Numbered from the stretch's first letter, positions 45,291 to 57,771 are shown. The stretch is 64,000 nucleotides of DNA from Chelonoidis abingdonii (GCF_003597395.2 NC_133770.1:289724518-289788517), one strand, 5' to 3'. Numbers and translations: made by a program. Notes: generated from the letters alone by a model not told the origin.

Positions 45291-46335
45291 TCCAGATCCC
45301 TAGCTACAAATGCAGAGGGCACATAACAAAGGATGGGGGGTGCAAAGCTTGCTTTCTTTTCCTGTGTAAACACACCCTAAGTCTGTGACCAGGGCCTTGA
45401 ACTCTAGTAAGAGATTCACACCGACACAAACAAGCTCCTCTAGTCTTAAGTCTTTGCATCTGCAAACATAACCCACTGGTAAGTGTGTGCTACAGGGCCA
45501 ACTCTGTCTGACCACAGAGGACATGAGGTCTTAGAGACCTTACCTGTGAAGTGCAGGCTCTTTAGTTCAAGCAGTAGCAGCCTGTTGTCTGTAGATTCCT
45601 TGGTTTTGTTCCTGGTGTGCCAGCTCATGGCATTTCCCATGTTCAGATGACAACAGAAGTAAGCAAATAATCCAGAATGGAGAATTTAGTTAACAAATGC
45701 GTCCCTCTTTCTCCTTTGCCACCTGAGGAGAAGCAGCAGAAGGGATTATTGCTCAGAGAGTTCCCACTATAGCACCATTTCTCTGGAGCGCCTCATTTCA
45801 GGAGCTGGGCACGTGCTATTTCAAATGCTGTTGTGAAGGGGAGGCTGGGGCCATCTACTCTCTGCCCTTCTCCCTCCTCTTGCTTGCAAGAGAGACCATT
45901 GAACCTGCAGACCTTTGTTCTCCTCTACACCAGGAATCCGTGCAGTGGGATGTGTGTGGGCCCTTGCTTCTTTCTGAGGCTAAGTCAAAGGAATAATCGA
46001 GTCCAATATATCAATTTAATAATAATGAATAATAGAACTGTACGGTGAAATACCGATGAATGAGTTGTGGACCGGGGACACTGCAATCACTTCCCCTTTA
46101 AGTCATTCAGAACGCTTTCCCTGCAGTGCAACATCATTCACACAGCTCACAACCACGGTGTCCATAGAAAGCATTAGGTGCACACTTCAAAGGAGGGTGC
46201 CATATGGCTAGTGAGTGCAGAGCTGGCAGATGCTTGCAATCAGCACGTCAGTGGGTAACTGCTCATTTTTCTGAAATGAGAAAGCCAAAGACTACATTTA
46301 CATTAGATGTGCTAAATAACCTAGCAATCATTTTG
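45291..46335. other. Intergenic, unassigned
   Basis: No gene is visible. A MITE-like end (GTGTAAACACACCCT, 45363) has no partner that I can find. Confidence 0.4.
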
Positions 46336-47974
46336 GTAGCTGTCAAAGGTTTTTCCCCCCACTTTGAACTTTAGCATCCAAAAAGTGGGGACCTGCATGA
46401 TTACTTTTAAGCTTAATTACTAGCTTAAATTTGGTACGCTACCACAAGCCAAAAATATAGTGTTTCACACACTTTCTGTCACCCTGTAACCAGGTGGAAC
46501 TCACCCCCACGGCGCCTCCTGCTGGTCACTTCGGGAATTAGCTCAAATTCCAGCTCGGAGCGCTCTCTGCAGGCTGGTGATCTGCTTCCAGCTTCTGCTA
46601 CTGGCCCCGTCTCCCTCCCTGGACCCCGGTGCCCCTTTTACGTGGGGTTCTACCCCCTGGCAGTAACCCCTTTTCATTAGGGGTTTCACTTTCCTGGAAA
46701 CCCCCCACCCTCTATCCCCACTTTGCTTCAGTGTAGGCTACTGCCAGTCATTGTCTAGCGCCACCCCTGGCAGATGCAGTATCAGCCACTCTCTTCAGCA
46801 AAGGCATTAGCAAAGGGGTTTGGGCCTGCTTGCCTTGGCCTACTCCTGGGTTGCACCCTATAACCCCAGTACCTCCTGCCCTAACTCTAGGCTGCAGCCT
46901 GGGGCTTTCCAGGCAGGAGCTCCCCAGCTCCTCATTTCGCCTTTCCCCAGCCCTACTTCACCTAGGTACCTTATCACAGCTCCAGCAGCCAGGCCCTTCT
47001 CTCTCTGAATCAACAGAGAGAGATAATTCCATAGCTTCTCTGCCCTTTTATCAAAGGCTCTGTGGCTCAGTTTGGTTGGTGTGGCCTCCAGCTGCTGCCA
47101 CTTCCCCAATCAGCCCAGCTCAAAAGGCTGCTTGCTCCAGCTCCAGCTTCAGCTCCAGCCCCTTTCCTGGGCTGTTTTTATACCCTTTCAGGGCCAGAGC
47201 AGAGATCCACTCCTGCTACATGTTCACCCCAAAACTCTTCCCTGGGGAACCCAAGACCCAAACCCCTTGGGTTCAGTCTTAAAACAAGGAGAAATTAACC
47301 ATCCCCCCCTCCTTTCCGCCCCCAGACTTTCCCCTCCCTGGGTTGCCTTGGAAGCTACACAGATCACAAACTCCTTGATCTTAAAACAAAGAGGAATTAA
47401 CCATTCCCTTCCTTTTCCCCCACCAATCCCTGGTGAGTTTAGACTCAATCTCTTGGATTCCAAAACAAGGAAAAATCAATCAGGTTCTTAAAAAGAAAGC
47501 TTTTAATTAAAGAAAGAAAAAGGTAAAAATTATCTCTGTAAAATCAGGATGGGAAAATGCTTACACGGTACTCAGATTCATATAGCCTAGAGGGACTCCC
47601 CCTCCCCAGTCTGAGATTCAAAGTTACAGCAAACAGAAGGTAAAAATTCTTCCAGCAAAAAGACACATTTACACAGTTAAGAAAACCAAACATAAGACTA
47701 ATCTGCCTTGCTGGCTATACTTACAATTTTGAAACATGAAAGACTGATTCAGGAAAGATTGGAACACCTGGGTGTACGTCTGGTCCCTCTTAGCCCCAAG
47801 AGCGAACAACGACAAAGCAAACAGCACAAACAAAGACTTCCCTCCATCAAGATTTGAAAGTATCTTGTCCCCCCATTGGTCCTCTGGTCAGGTGTCAGCC
47901 AGGTTTACTGAGCTTCTTAACCCTTTACAGGTAAAAGAGACATTAACCCTTAACCATCTGTTTATGACAGTAGC
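46336..47974 (-). mobile_element. Solo LTR, family B, with 5-bp duplication GTAGC and a nested LTR
   Basis: The LTR is 46341-47969, flanked by perfect GTAGC at 46336-46340 and 47970-47974. Read on -, it begins TGTCATAAACAGATGG and ends CTTTGACA. Removing the nested insertion (about 46485-47224 plus one 5-base duplication) leaves about 884 bases, close to the 907 of the related LTR at 21797-22703. The 139-150-codon frames inside have no domain. Confidence 0.88.
46480..47229 (-). mobile_element. Solo LTR, family A, nested in a family B LTR
   Basis: Left flank CACCC (46480-46484) recurs at 47225-47229, so the insertion is about 46485-47224. On -, the clear start is TGTAGCAGGAGTGG at 47220, with TATAAAAAC about 40 bases in. 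It ends CCTGGTTACA at 46485. The four bases at 47221-47224 leave the exact border open. The host reads continuously across the site when compared with the LTR at 21797. It is related to 3069-3887 and 60998-61682. Confidence 0.78.
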
Positions 47975-48038
47975 CATCTACAAATAGGGATATCTGGCAG
48001 CATGTAAGTAGTTCAACTACTTCATTGTCTGTCTAGCT

Positions 48039-48162
48039 TAGGGTGACCAGATATCCCGATTTTATAGGGACAGTCCCGATTTTTGGGTTTTTTTCTTATA
48101 TAGGCTCCTATTACCCCCCACCCCCTGTCCCGACATTTCACATTTGCTATCTGGTCACCCTA
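48039..48162 (+). mobile_element. Small MITE with TAGGGTGACCAGA ends
   Basis: The 124-base unit starts TAGGGTGACCAGATATCCCG and ends ATCTGGTCACCCTA, its reverse complement. Other copies are at 54344, 57683 and 57772. It has no coding capacity. The superfamily is not determined. Confidence 0.85.
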
Positions 48163-48355
48163 GCCCAGTTTATTAAATGTACATCACAAGGCTTGGCAAA
48201 CTTTCTAAGTGCCCATTTCAAAAGCAAACCTTTCTTGCTGCTCTTCAGTTTAGATCCTACCCGAGCCTTGACATTCAGCTTGTGTCATTTTTTCCCCCTA
48301 CCAGTCAACAAAATCTCCAGCCAGCCACTCCACTAGGCCTACTTCATGTAATATG

Positions 48356-48502
48356 AGAAAGGCTGGGTGGGTGCAGTAATATCTTTCACTGGACCAATAT
48401 CTGTTGGTGAGAGAGACCAGCTTTCGAGCTACACAAAGACATTACTTCACCCACCTTGTCTCTCTAATATCCTGGGACCAACACAGCTACAACAACAGGG
48501 CA
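48356..48502. repeat. Fold-back copy of a dispersed repeat
   Basis: The left part (GGTGGGTGCAGTAATATCTT, CTGTTGGTGAGAGAGACCAG) is related to 54197-54300. The right part (ACATTACTTCACCCACCTTG, GGGACCAACACAGC) is the neighbouring part of the same repeat turned around, sharing about 20 bases with the left start. The class is unknown to me. Confidence 0.55.
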
Positions 48503-48912
48503 ATCATACGATATGGGCACTCCATATTCTCAACAGCTAAACAGAATGGTAAGTTCTTGGTTGTGGGTTAGCAACAAAATTTCCTAGGAGGATGCAGAAG
48601 TAGTTTGGGGGAAAGTCTGACAGGTTGTTTTGCTTGGCAATAATATTCAAACATCACATTGAGCAATACTGGATCTGAAAAAAAGATGGCTTTCAACCTG
48701 TGTTTGAACACATTGCTTTCTTCATTTTGTGTGTTCCTACCAATGGCACTGCTTACGCACAGGACCTCAGACACCCACCCACACATATGCAGCAGGAGGT
48801 GGAAAGTTCCCCTGCAACCAAAACATTTCATTTCCTCTGGATATTTAGTGTCCAACTCTGTCAAAGTTGGACTGCAAATGCCTCCAGCTTTGTTGTTTGA
48901 CGGTTGCATACA

Positions 48913-49002
48913 TATTTACATATATATATATATATACACACACACACATATATATGTATGTATATATATACACACACATATATATATGTGTATATATATA
49001 TG
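48913..49002. repeat. (TA)n(CA)n microsatellite
   Basis: Blocks of TA and CA/TG dinucleotides alternate over about 90 bases. The YIYIYI and THTHIY frames come from it. Confidence 0.95.
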
Positions 49003-51175
49003 AAACCAGATTTAAGACTCCTGTAGTCTGGAGACATCTTCTTCCTATGTTCTCTGCTTAAAGGTTTTTCTCTATCACATATAGATTCATCTCAGAAATT
49101 ACATTATAAATATTGATTCAGTCTATTGATTACCTTTTATATGTGTTATGGCTCACTGCCAAAATAAAGCCATCAGCAGGAAGTAGTTTGGGGGAATGAA
49201 CACAGTATTCCAATTTGCAGAAATATTGCCAACTGGTTTCAACGTGCTGCTACTTTCCAAGGGAAACAACTTCCACACTGAGTTCAGACTATGAGCCCTT
49301 GGGGACCTATTGCCAAGCAAATAATAAAGAGAATAACTTACTGTTAATTAATATTGACTCTTGAGGGGGACAGTGCTGGTTTTGTACAGAGGAATTCAAA
49401 GCCATGGGTCATGTAGTTTAAAACAGGACCCTTGACAGGAACAGATGCTTACAAGAACATCATATTTCTTTTAAAAAAAAACAGCCAAACTTTGCCTATA
49501 GAAGGGCTTTTTAGGTGATGTATTGATTTTGGTGATCTCCAACCTAGACTTTAAAAACAATGCTAAGCACTAATGCTATTAAAGAATTCAATGGGCATCT
49601 AATATTTGTTGAATAAATTATTTACCCCTGGTATACAAACAACTCTACTTAATACTTGTACTTTTTGTCTTCAAAGCACTTCACAATCTCATAACTAAGA
49701 CCTCTATCTTTCAAACACTTAGGCACATGCATCAAGTGACTACTCATATGAGTAAAGTTAAGTAGGTGCAGGATTGGGGCCCAGTATGATCTCTCCTCAG
49801 AACATACATAAAGGTCAACTCCTTGCACTTCCCTGAGGCTTATGGCAAGCTTCTTTGAGGTAGGTATTATCTCCATTCAACAAACAGGGAAATTGAAATG
49901 GAAGATATGGCCAAAACTTTCAAATTTAGATCCCCTAAATATGGTTTGAAATCTATTTATTTAGGTTCCTAACTATGGTGCCCACAAGTCTGAAAATTTG
50001 TCTGTAAGGGCCTGGCCTATTAGAGTGCTGAATGTCCTCAACTCTCATGGATGGTCACTGAAGCAGAACAAATAATTTGTGGAATTGAAGCACGGATGTG
50101 GAGGATGCTCAGAATTGGTCCCAATGGCCTTAATTCAGCAAGCTGCGTAAGCACTTATACAACTGTAAGTATATGATCAGTCTCCTGTGAGCTTAGTGGG
50201 CCTTTTCTTGTGCTTAAAGTTAGGCCCATGCTTAAGGGCCCCACTGAGTAGGTCGTCAAGCAAATAGGCCAATGCCACCCAACAAGTCAACCACGGAGCT
50301 AGGTTTACAGATCTAGAATCTGTGGATCCCAGTGCTGTGTTCAAGGAATGATACCAATCCATCGGCATCTGCTGTAGTTCCTGAAAGAGATTTAAAGAAA
50401 AAAAAGAAAAAACTAGCCATTGATTGCGTTCTTTTTCAAAACAATTAAGGTAGCATATTTTTAAAGAGATTCTGAAGAATTTTTAAAACCAACCAACAGC
50501 ACATATTCTATGGTGCACAGGAATTTGTGGTAACAATGTATTATATTTATATAGCACCTGTAATCCCAAGTGATTCAAGAGGACTCTAAAGGACATCTAG
50601 GCACTTTTCTGAGCAAATGGGTAGGGTACGCCCGTGGGCCCAGGAGACACAGTGACTCAGAGACACCCCTCTCTCCCTGCTCCTCCCTTGCTATAGGGAG
50701 GAGGAATTTGCTACTGGCTAATGCCAGCAGCAAATTATGATAACCCTATGCTGGCTCAGTTGCACTGTACAATGCAGTTCCAAGCCCAGGCCCCAGTCAC
50801 TCCATTGCTCACATTCTAGCCACTATACTATGATGCTGCCACCTCCAATGCACAAGGCATTGCACATGCAACGTACTGTACATAACAATTTCAGACAGGG
50901 AGTGAAGAATAACTTATGCATTTGCAATTGCAAGGGAAACAACATTTAATTAAAATTTGGTTAGGACAACGAGGCTAACAGACCTACTCTTGTGAAAATG
51001 CCATGTGATTTTTTTCCCTCATGACCACAATTGTCAGGACTTTGGTTTTATGTCTTATCTGCACACCTAACAAGTGACCCTGGACGCTGTGCAAAGGTAT
51101 TGATTCAGTATTACCTCAGAGAGAAGAGCAGTACCTCCATTACCTTATTGTTCCTGTGGTCCCCATCACTACAGC
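49003..51175. other. Intergenic, mostly unassigned
   Basis: No gene is visible. 49700-50050 and 50120-50250 contain old amniote repeat wording (AGGCACATGCATCAAG, TGCTTAAAGTTAGGCC). 50530-50610 resembles an old SINE (TATTTATATAGCACCTGTAA). Confidence 0.42.
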
Positions 51176-51596
51176 ATCTAAGGCAGTGGCCCCAAACTGT
51201 GTGGCATGCCCCCTTAGGGGGCACAGAGGAAAGTTCGGGGGCGGGGGGCTGGCCAGTCCCCACGGGCAACAGGCAGGAAGCACCATGCCTCCAGTCCTGG
51301 TCTACCCACAGTCCAGCTTCGCTATCAACCCCATTCAGCCCCCACTTCTGATCTGCCTCCAGGCTCAGCTCTGCCTCCAGGCCAGATCTGCCCGTAGTCC
51401 CAGTCCACCCCCAATCCTGCGCCACCTCTAGCCCCAGCTCCTCCCACATCCCCAGTTTTCCCCCCAGCTCTACCTTCAACCCTAGCTCCACTGCTGAGGA
51501 AGCCTTAGCTGTGCAGTGACGGAGAGGGGGATGGACAGATTCCATTAGTGGTAAGCGAGGCACAACTGGAAATGTTTGCACACCACTAATCTAAGG
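51176..51596 (+). mobile_element. Non-autonomous hAT element with perfect 8-bp duplication ATCTAAGG
   Basis: The element is 51184-51588 (405 bases), flanked by ATCTAAGG at 51176-51183 and 51589-51596. The left end is CAGTGGCCCCAAACTGTG. The right end, reverse complemented, is TAGTGGTGTGCAAACATTTC. The interior is C-rich; the 156-codon frame on - has no domain. The target site overlaps the left end of the next MITE. Confidence 0.88.
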
Positions 51597-51977
51597 GTAT
51601 GTCTACACTGCCCACTAAGCCTGGCTCTCACTCAGGTTTGAGCCCAACCATCTCTTCCATCCACACACAAATCAGTCTGACTTGGGGCAGCATGCACTCA
51701 GGACTCTGGTCCTAGGGCCTTGCTAGGGAAGGTGGGTCAGAGCCCAAGTCCTGCTTGGATTCAGATCCAAGCCCTGTCATTTTGCAGTGTAGACATGAGT
51801 CAGAAGGTTTGTGTAGTGGAGTATGGACATGCTAGCACATCTCTGAGACCCGAATCCAGCAACTGTAAACCCAGTTGACAGCGCAGTGTGCAACGGAAGC
51901 GTGGGCTTGGAATTACCAAGTCCACAAGCCCGGTTCCCACAGAACACGGTTTACAATGTAGTGTAAACATACTCTAA
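51592..51977. mobile_element. Harbinger-type MITE with TAA target duplication
   Basis: It runs 51595-51974. The left end is GGGTATGTCTACACTGCC. The right end, reverse complemented, is GAGTATGTTTACACTACA. TAA flanks it at 51592-51594 and 51975-51977, as expected for Harbinger. It has no coding capacity. The hAT element inserted at its left border copied its first two bases. Confidence 0.85.
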
Positions 51978-51984
51978 ATGCCTC

Positions 51985-52178
51985 ACAATTGTGAAATTTA
52001 TTTATCCTCCCAACACCTTTGTCAGGTAGGGCAGTGATATAATCCCCAATTTACAGATGAGGAGCTGAGGCATAGAGAGATTAAGTAACCTGCCTAAAGT
52101 CTCGTAGGAAGCCTATGGCAGCACAAGATAACTGGGTCTCCCAAATCAAAGACAAGCACTCAAGCTACTGGACCATCC
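51985..52178 (+). repeat. MIR-like tRNA-derived SINE
   Basis: CCCCAATTTACAGATGAGGA, GCTGAGGCATAGAGAGATTA, AGTAACCTGCCTAAAGTC and a closing CAAGCTACTGGACCATCC follow the order of the MIR family core and 3' part. It is an old, worn copy. Confidence 0.65.
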
Positions 52179-54126
52179 TTATCAATTACATTATTTTACA
52201 GCTTTGACCTTGCTTATTAAATCTTTTCCATGTGAATACAAAAAATACAGCTGCTTCAATAGCTTGAATGGTAAAAGCGAGCAGTAGAACAGGCTGTACT
52301 AATTAGCCATTAAACCACAAGACTAAGAAAGAGAAGACAAACACAATTGGCCACATTGTCAGCTGGTGTCTCTCCATTGTGGCCCAACTGTGCTATGAAG
52401 AAGCACAGTCGATTTTCTGGAACAAAGCCTGGCTTGTTAGAGAATGAAGGTCAGAATTCCTTTAAACATTGACTTGCAAAGCTTCCCAAACTTGCAAGCT
52501 TCCTGAATTATATATCTGCCTTTCTCACTTTGCCCTTAAAAAGCTGAGTCTGGGCAAAGGTTGCAACAAGGAGAATGATGTTACCAGAGAGGCAGTGTTA
52601 TTTTCTTTCTTCACAGAGCTCCCCACAAAAGAAGCATTAGTGACTGGCCAGCTGGCAGACATAAAAGTGGACAAATATGCTCCAAACAATCCCAGTTCTT
52701 TGTGTGCCTTTTATGATGCATCTGCAGCACATGCTTCCCCTTTTTTGCCTTAGGTAAGCTAGGAGGAGAACCATACGAAAGAAACAAAGGCTTGGAAACA
52801 TATTTTCTACTGCTTCTTGTTCTCTTTTTATTCATATTCTTCTTTTCATCCCCATTATCCTCCAGTTAGTGGACCCTGCTCAATTCCGATGATACAACAT
52901 CAGACAAAATGATATCAGGAGTGTTAGCTCTGCTACTTAGACTGAAGAGTTTTTGAATACTTTGTTCACAGGTGAAGCGTGGGCTATCACTAGGTACCTG
53001 CTAGGAGCAACTATTCTGACAACTCTCTTGAGTGGATTTATGCAGCAAGACTTGTTGATCTGCAAACAGAGAACTTGAGCAATTTTTATCAAGTCGAGCG
53101 TGTACTTTATAATTTGTTTCCTTCCATTAAGGACTTCCTTACATTCAAGACTGTTTGCTTTAGGGTGAAATTCACTCCTATGCAGAGTGCTCACACAAGA
53201 CATGTACTATTTAAGTCATCAAAATATGGTTTACATGGGACTTGTGTGGTGCATATTTCTTCTGCAGACTATCTACTTAAGGGTGAGTTTCAGTCTTTCG
53301 CAATCAAGCACAAATTATCCTGTTCTAGAGCCCTACAACCCAAACCAAACCCAATAGGACTTGACTATAAGTGTCTGATTTGGGTTGGGTCAGACTTGAA
53401 AACACCATACTCTCTTGAGTTTGGGTCAGGTCACTTCTGATGACCTCCTGCCACTGTGGTCAATGTGGTATCAGCCATACGGCTCACTCTGGCTGGCCGC
53501 TATCACCTTGTCGCATTGTGTGAGTTGGGGAATAAATGGGATGCATCAGATATGGGGGAAGGATCAACTCTGGATCAAGACTTGAACTTCCTGTGCTCAT
53601 CATAAGTATTGTAATTTCTCTTACAGATTTGCACACGTCTTCTTCACTTATGTTAGCCATAATTCATTTCTGCTCCTCAAAGCTGAAATGGCTGACTGAT
53701 CCAACAAGCAGCTAACATGCTTCAAACCTTTCATTTTACACACACGGTGCAGATCTGTGAAAGATGGCTGGAAGGTGCAGCCTCCACTTTGCCAAGAACT
53801 TTAGGTCACTTTTTAATTTTAAAAAAAATAGCTCCACTAATATCCTGTGATTTCCTAAGGGAATGTGGCAGCATGTGGCAGCCAAAAAATAAACAAACCC
53901 CTTGATAAAGAAGTAACCGTTCCTTCTCTCACTAACTGATTAATGGCATCGTCATGGGACAAGCAATCAGATGTCTGCTGCACTTAAACCTATGCACAGG
54001 AAAATCCATGTGTGAAGTGGTGTTTAGCACCAGGGCTGGGAAGAGTCAGGAGACCTGGCTTCTCTTCATACCTCTGGTAAAATCATTTAGGGCTAGGTTG
54101 TCACAGCCTGTATTCAGCTGCGCAAT
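52179..54126. other. Intergenic, unassigned
   Basis: No gene or clear repeat is visible. The 121-codon frame at 53075-53440 has no domain and no splice context that I can defend. Confidence 0.42.
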
Positions 54127-54590
54127 TGGGCCTGGTCTATGCCCTAGTTATAACAGTGCAGCAGTTTTAGATTGGTATAAAGGTGTCACACATGGGTGTT
54201 ACAGAGACAAGGTGGGTGAGGCAATATCTTTTATTGGACCAACATCTGTTGGTGAGAGAGACAATCTTTCAAGCTTACAGAGAGCTCTCCTTCGGGTATA
54301 GCTTATTCCCCTTCCCATAAGGAAACAATCATATCAGTATAAATAGGGTGAGCAGCTAGCAAGTGTGAAAAATCGGGACAGGGGATGGAGGTAATAGGTG
54401 CCTATATAAGACAAAGCCCTGAATATTGGGACTGTCTCTATAAAATAGGGACATCTGGTGACCCTAAATATAAAGCACCTTGACATTTTTAGAACTGCAC
54501 TCACATTGGGTGTGGGGGGAGGTGTACCACTTTAATTATACCAGTCTAGTTAAGTCCGCACGGCTTTCTAATGTAGGCAAGGCCTAAGCT
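54127..54590. mobile_element. Composite MITE with two later insertions
   Basis: The outer ends GGGCCTGGTCTATGCCC (54127) and, reverse complemented, TTAGGCCTTGCCTACATT (54590) are worn inverted repeats. Inside lie a dispersed repeat (54197-54300: GGTGGGTGAGGCAATATC) and a TAGGGTGA-type MITE (54344-54466). The outer pairing is weaker than for the other MITEs. Confidence 0.45.
54344..54466 (-). mobile_element. Small MITE with TAGGGTGACCAGA ends
   Basis: It starts TAGGGTGAGCAGCTAGCAAG and ends ACATCTGGTGACCCTA. Compared with 48039 it lies in the reverse orientation. Confidence 0.82.
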
Positions 54591-54951
54591 ACCTTCTTTG
54601 GCTCTGTTCCCATTCTGCCTCTGCTGGCAGTGATGGGAGCAGGAACTACTTGCCCGGTAACTCTCCTGTGAGCAAATGGAGGAGCACAGATGGGATGGCC
54701 CCTGGCTCTGATGTCCACTGCCCCGTGCCCGCCAGAGTAGGTACAACCCTTGCTTACACTGGTGAGGACATACTCAGGGTTCCAGTGGATGGGATGGATT
54801 CACTGTGGTGAGGCCACGCTCTTTGCTCTCACTGCAAGGCTCCAAGCCACTCCCCATAAGCGGAGCTTTCTTCATGCACCCTGTATATTCAATGGGGCCA
54901 TTAAGGGTCCATGCAGACTCCACATTTCAAAAAACAAAGGTAAGCTATCCC

Positions 54952-55900
54952 TGTGATGCTGGCAGACCCGGCGACTCCAGGCCTCAGTGGAACCCTCACA
55001 AATACATAGCTGGGATCAGTCTGACTCACCTATGTGTCGTTAAAATGGGTATTAGGATTATAGGAAAGTGTTTAGACCTTATGGAACGCTTGTGTGTTGC
55101 TGTGTGCTTTAATCTCACTTACAACAGCTGTATCCCATACTGTAAGATAATAATGGAACATCTATATTGTAAACTGTGCAAATCAACAGACAGGAGAGAG
55201 AGACTCACTCCTGAGAGATGCTGGTCTTCAACAAGGTGTTATGTCCTGTCCAACAGGGAAGACTCCTCAACACTGGATCTCTTGTGGAACATTAAAGGAA
55301 ACAAATGATTTTGTTGATTACTCTCTCCTCCCTCCTGAAGATGAGTCAGGCAAGTGAATTCCTCCCATCAGCTGAGTATGAAGCTCAGAGGGAAAGGGTG
55401 GAAGGGAACACAAACCCCTAACAAGCAGAAACTCTTTCTCTCTGCTGTTTGGTCTTCGAGGAGCAAGGTTTTCAAGACATACACAAGAGAACCCCAGTGC
55501 TTACCCTGGGTTAGCTCTATAGGACACATACAGTTTGCTTGTTATAGAAGCTTCTATTACCTTTTGAAACTTAAGATTGTAACTTATTTGTATGTGTATG
55601 TTCACCTGCTTTAACCTTGTAAATATCTCTTATTTCCTTTTCCAATCTGAGGAACTTTAGATAGTTTATAATAGGATTGGCTACAAGCGTTGTCTTTGGT
55701 GTGAGATTTATAGTGCAACTGATCTGGGGTAAGTGACTGGGTTTTGGGACTCAGAGTATCCTGACTATTACTGATTCCTGATGCAAAGGACCATTTATCA
55801 AAAACGAACACTGACCTGGGTGGCAAGACAGATCCAAATATCAAAAGGGACTGTCTGTGATTCTATGTCGCTCTTGAGCCACTGGACAGCTTGACAGTCC
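54952..55900 (+). mobile_element. LTR-like repeat
   Basis: It starts TGTGATGCTGGCAGACCCGG. Later wording, such as AGATAGTTTATAATAGGATT, GGCTACAAGCGTTGTCTTTG and GGTGGCAAGACAG, is known from a turtle LTR. The right end is not fixed and no target duplication was found. The 167-codon frame at 54805-55308 crosses its left border and has no domain. Confidence 0.48.
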
Positions 55901-57015
55901 CCATTACATACCATGCAATTTATGCTTGTATTAAATGTTTATATTAGTGTTTTGTTTTGCTCCTCAGTTTTGTAGAGAAAAAAGCTAAAGAGAACACAAA
56001 ATAAAATATTTCTTTAGAGCCTGGAAGCATTAGTGCCCATGTGACTTTTCCCTTGGTGTGCTGGAAAGCTGATATTCATGGACTGACCTCTCCAACATCC
56101 TGCTAGTGTCATATTGATTATCTGTATGCTGAGACCCTGTGGAGCTGTGTGTCTTTTTGTGTTTCTGGTCCAATGGAAGCATATTTCAGAAGCTGCCCAG
56201 CACTACCAGGGAGTGTGCCGATGGTGGGGGGAGGAAACAGCTAAGCAAGGAACTTCCCTGCCATTAACCTCCTGCTCATTGCACATGCCCTTCCCCGGGT
56301 AGGAGTAGGGGCAGTAACTCTATGGGAAGACCCTGCCGCAGGAAGTGACCTGACACTTTTGGGAGGCAGTGACGGCCTGGCAAGCCAGCAGCTGGATCCT
56401 CTCGAGGCCGGGAGAAAAACCCAAGAACTGGACACAGATCTGGCTGCAGCAGGATCTGCAGGTGGAACAGGATGTGACTACTGCGGGGAGCGTGGGACTT
56501 GTGGGAGGGCAGCAGAGACTAAGTAGAGAGCAAGTGCAGAGATGCCTCAATGAGACACACACCACTAACTGAACCTGGCCTGGCAACTTGCACACTTCTA
56601 TTTGCTGTGAATAGAGACTGGACTGGAGAGAGCACCAGGAGCTAGGCGTGGCAAACGCTGACCCTCTACACTGCCACCCAGGAGCCCAGATAAGGCCTAG
56701 TATTGTTTCACTTTGAGTGTCTTTCAAGAAGCCCTAGTAAATCCACCAGCACGTAGAGGGCCCAGCAGCTGAGGCACCTTTAGTGTTTGTCTTTGAGAGA
56801 CAGCACATCTTGCATTCTATCAGTCCCTGATAGATCTTGTAGAACGACAATAGTTACAGGGAGAATACTGCAGGGAGTTCTGGGAAGTGGGAGTGTTTAT
56901 CACTGGTTACTTGTGCCCACACAATAAATCTGTAGGGGCAAGCAGTGCCCTGTGAAGGAACAAACCAGGTGACTTTTAGCTCATCTAGTAGAGGCTCATA
57001 TACTAAGCTACAAGT
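55901..57015. other. Intergenic, unassigned
   Basis: No gene is visible. The 135-codon frame on - (56727-56320) is cysteine- and serine-rich but matches no domain that I know. Confidence 0.4.
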
Positions 57016-57090
57016 ATCAGAGGGGTAGCCGTGTTAGTCTGAATCTGTAAAAGCACCTTTGGCACGTGTGCTGTAGGTTGCTGACCCCTG
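57016..57090. mobile_element. Dispersed-repeat piece joined to a hAT right end
   Basis: 57013-57052 (AGTATCAGAGGGGTAGCC, GTGTTAGTCTGAATCTG) is a widespread sauropsid repeat of uncertain class. 57053-57090 (TTTGGCACGTGTGCTGTAGG, GCTGACCCCTG) is the right end of the hAT family seen at 33208 and 41418. Confidence 0.6.
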
Positions 57091-57682
57091 CTCTATACAC
57101 TAGTAAGGAGATGAGCATATTACAGTTGTTGGAAGGCTCTATTTAGCAGTAACAGGGCTATAGGAATGTCAGTCAACATTTTTTGTTTCTCTGATGAAAA
57201 CTGGACCACTTCCTTCCCCATACCAAACTTGTCACAAATAATTGTCAACAACTTAATTTTCTGTTTTTTCTGTTTTTTAAAAAAAAATATTGAAATTGAA
57301 TTCAGGATTGTTAGCAAGCATTTTTGGCAAACAAATTTGTTAAATGACAATCTAAATGGCAACAGAGTACTGCTTCCATGCTTGGCTCCCCCCCCAGCCT
57401 TCTGGTCCAACAGCTGCAGTAGAGGAGGAGATAGGTGGAAAACTGCAGGACCCCAAAATCCACCTCTTGGGGTGCAGAGTGGCAACAGCAGCAGCAAACC
57501 CTCAGCTCTGATCACATGCCAATGGGCACACCGCCAGCCCAATGGACCATGGTGAAATTAGCACAGCATCTGATCTCAGGGACGGGGCACCCATGGAGCC
57601 ACAGCAGCTCATCCTGCCCTGTGCAACTCCCCCCGGATGAGATGGATCACTGCCAGCCCAGGGGAGAGACACGCTTCCCAGG
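57091..57682. other. Unassigned
   Basis: No gene is visible. The overlapping frames of 129 and 140 codons on opposite strands share the same GC-rich stretch and have no domain. Confidence 0.4.
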
Positions 57683-57771
57683 TAGGGTGACCAGATCCAG
57701 ATGTCCTGATTGTCTAGGGCCAGTCCCGATATTTAGGGCTTTGTCTTATATAGGTACCAATTACCCCCATC
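57683..57771 (+). mobile_element. Truncated TAGGGTGACCAGA MITE
   Basis: It starts TAGGGTGACCAGATCCAGAT and stops in TTACCCCCAT, without its right end. It abuts an inverted full copy at 57772. Confidence 0.8.

Noticed and set aside
54805..55308. 167-codon open frame on the plus strand
   Set aside because: It crosses the left border of an LTR-like repeat and has no domain.
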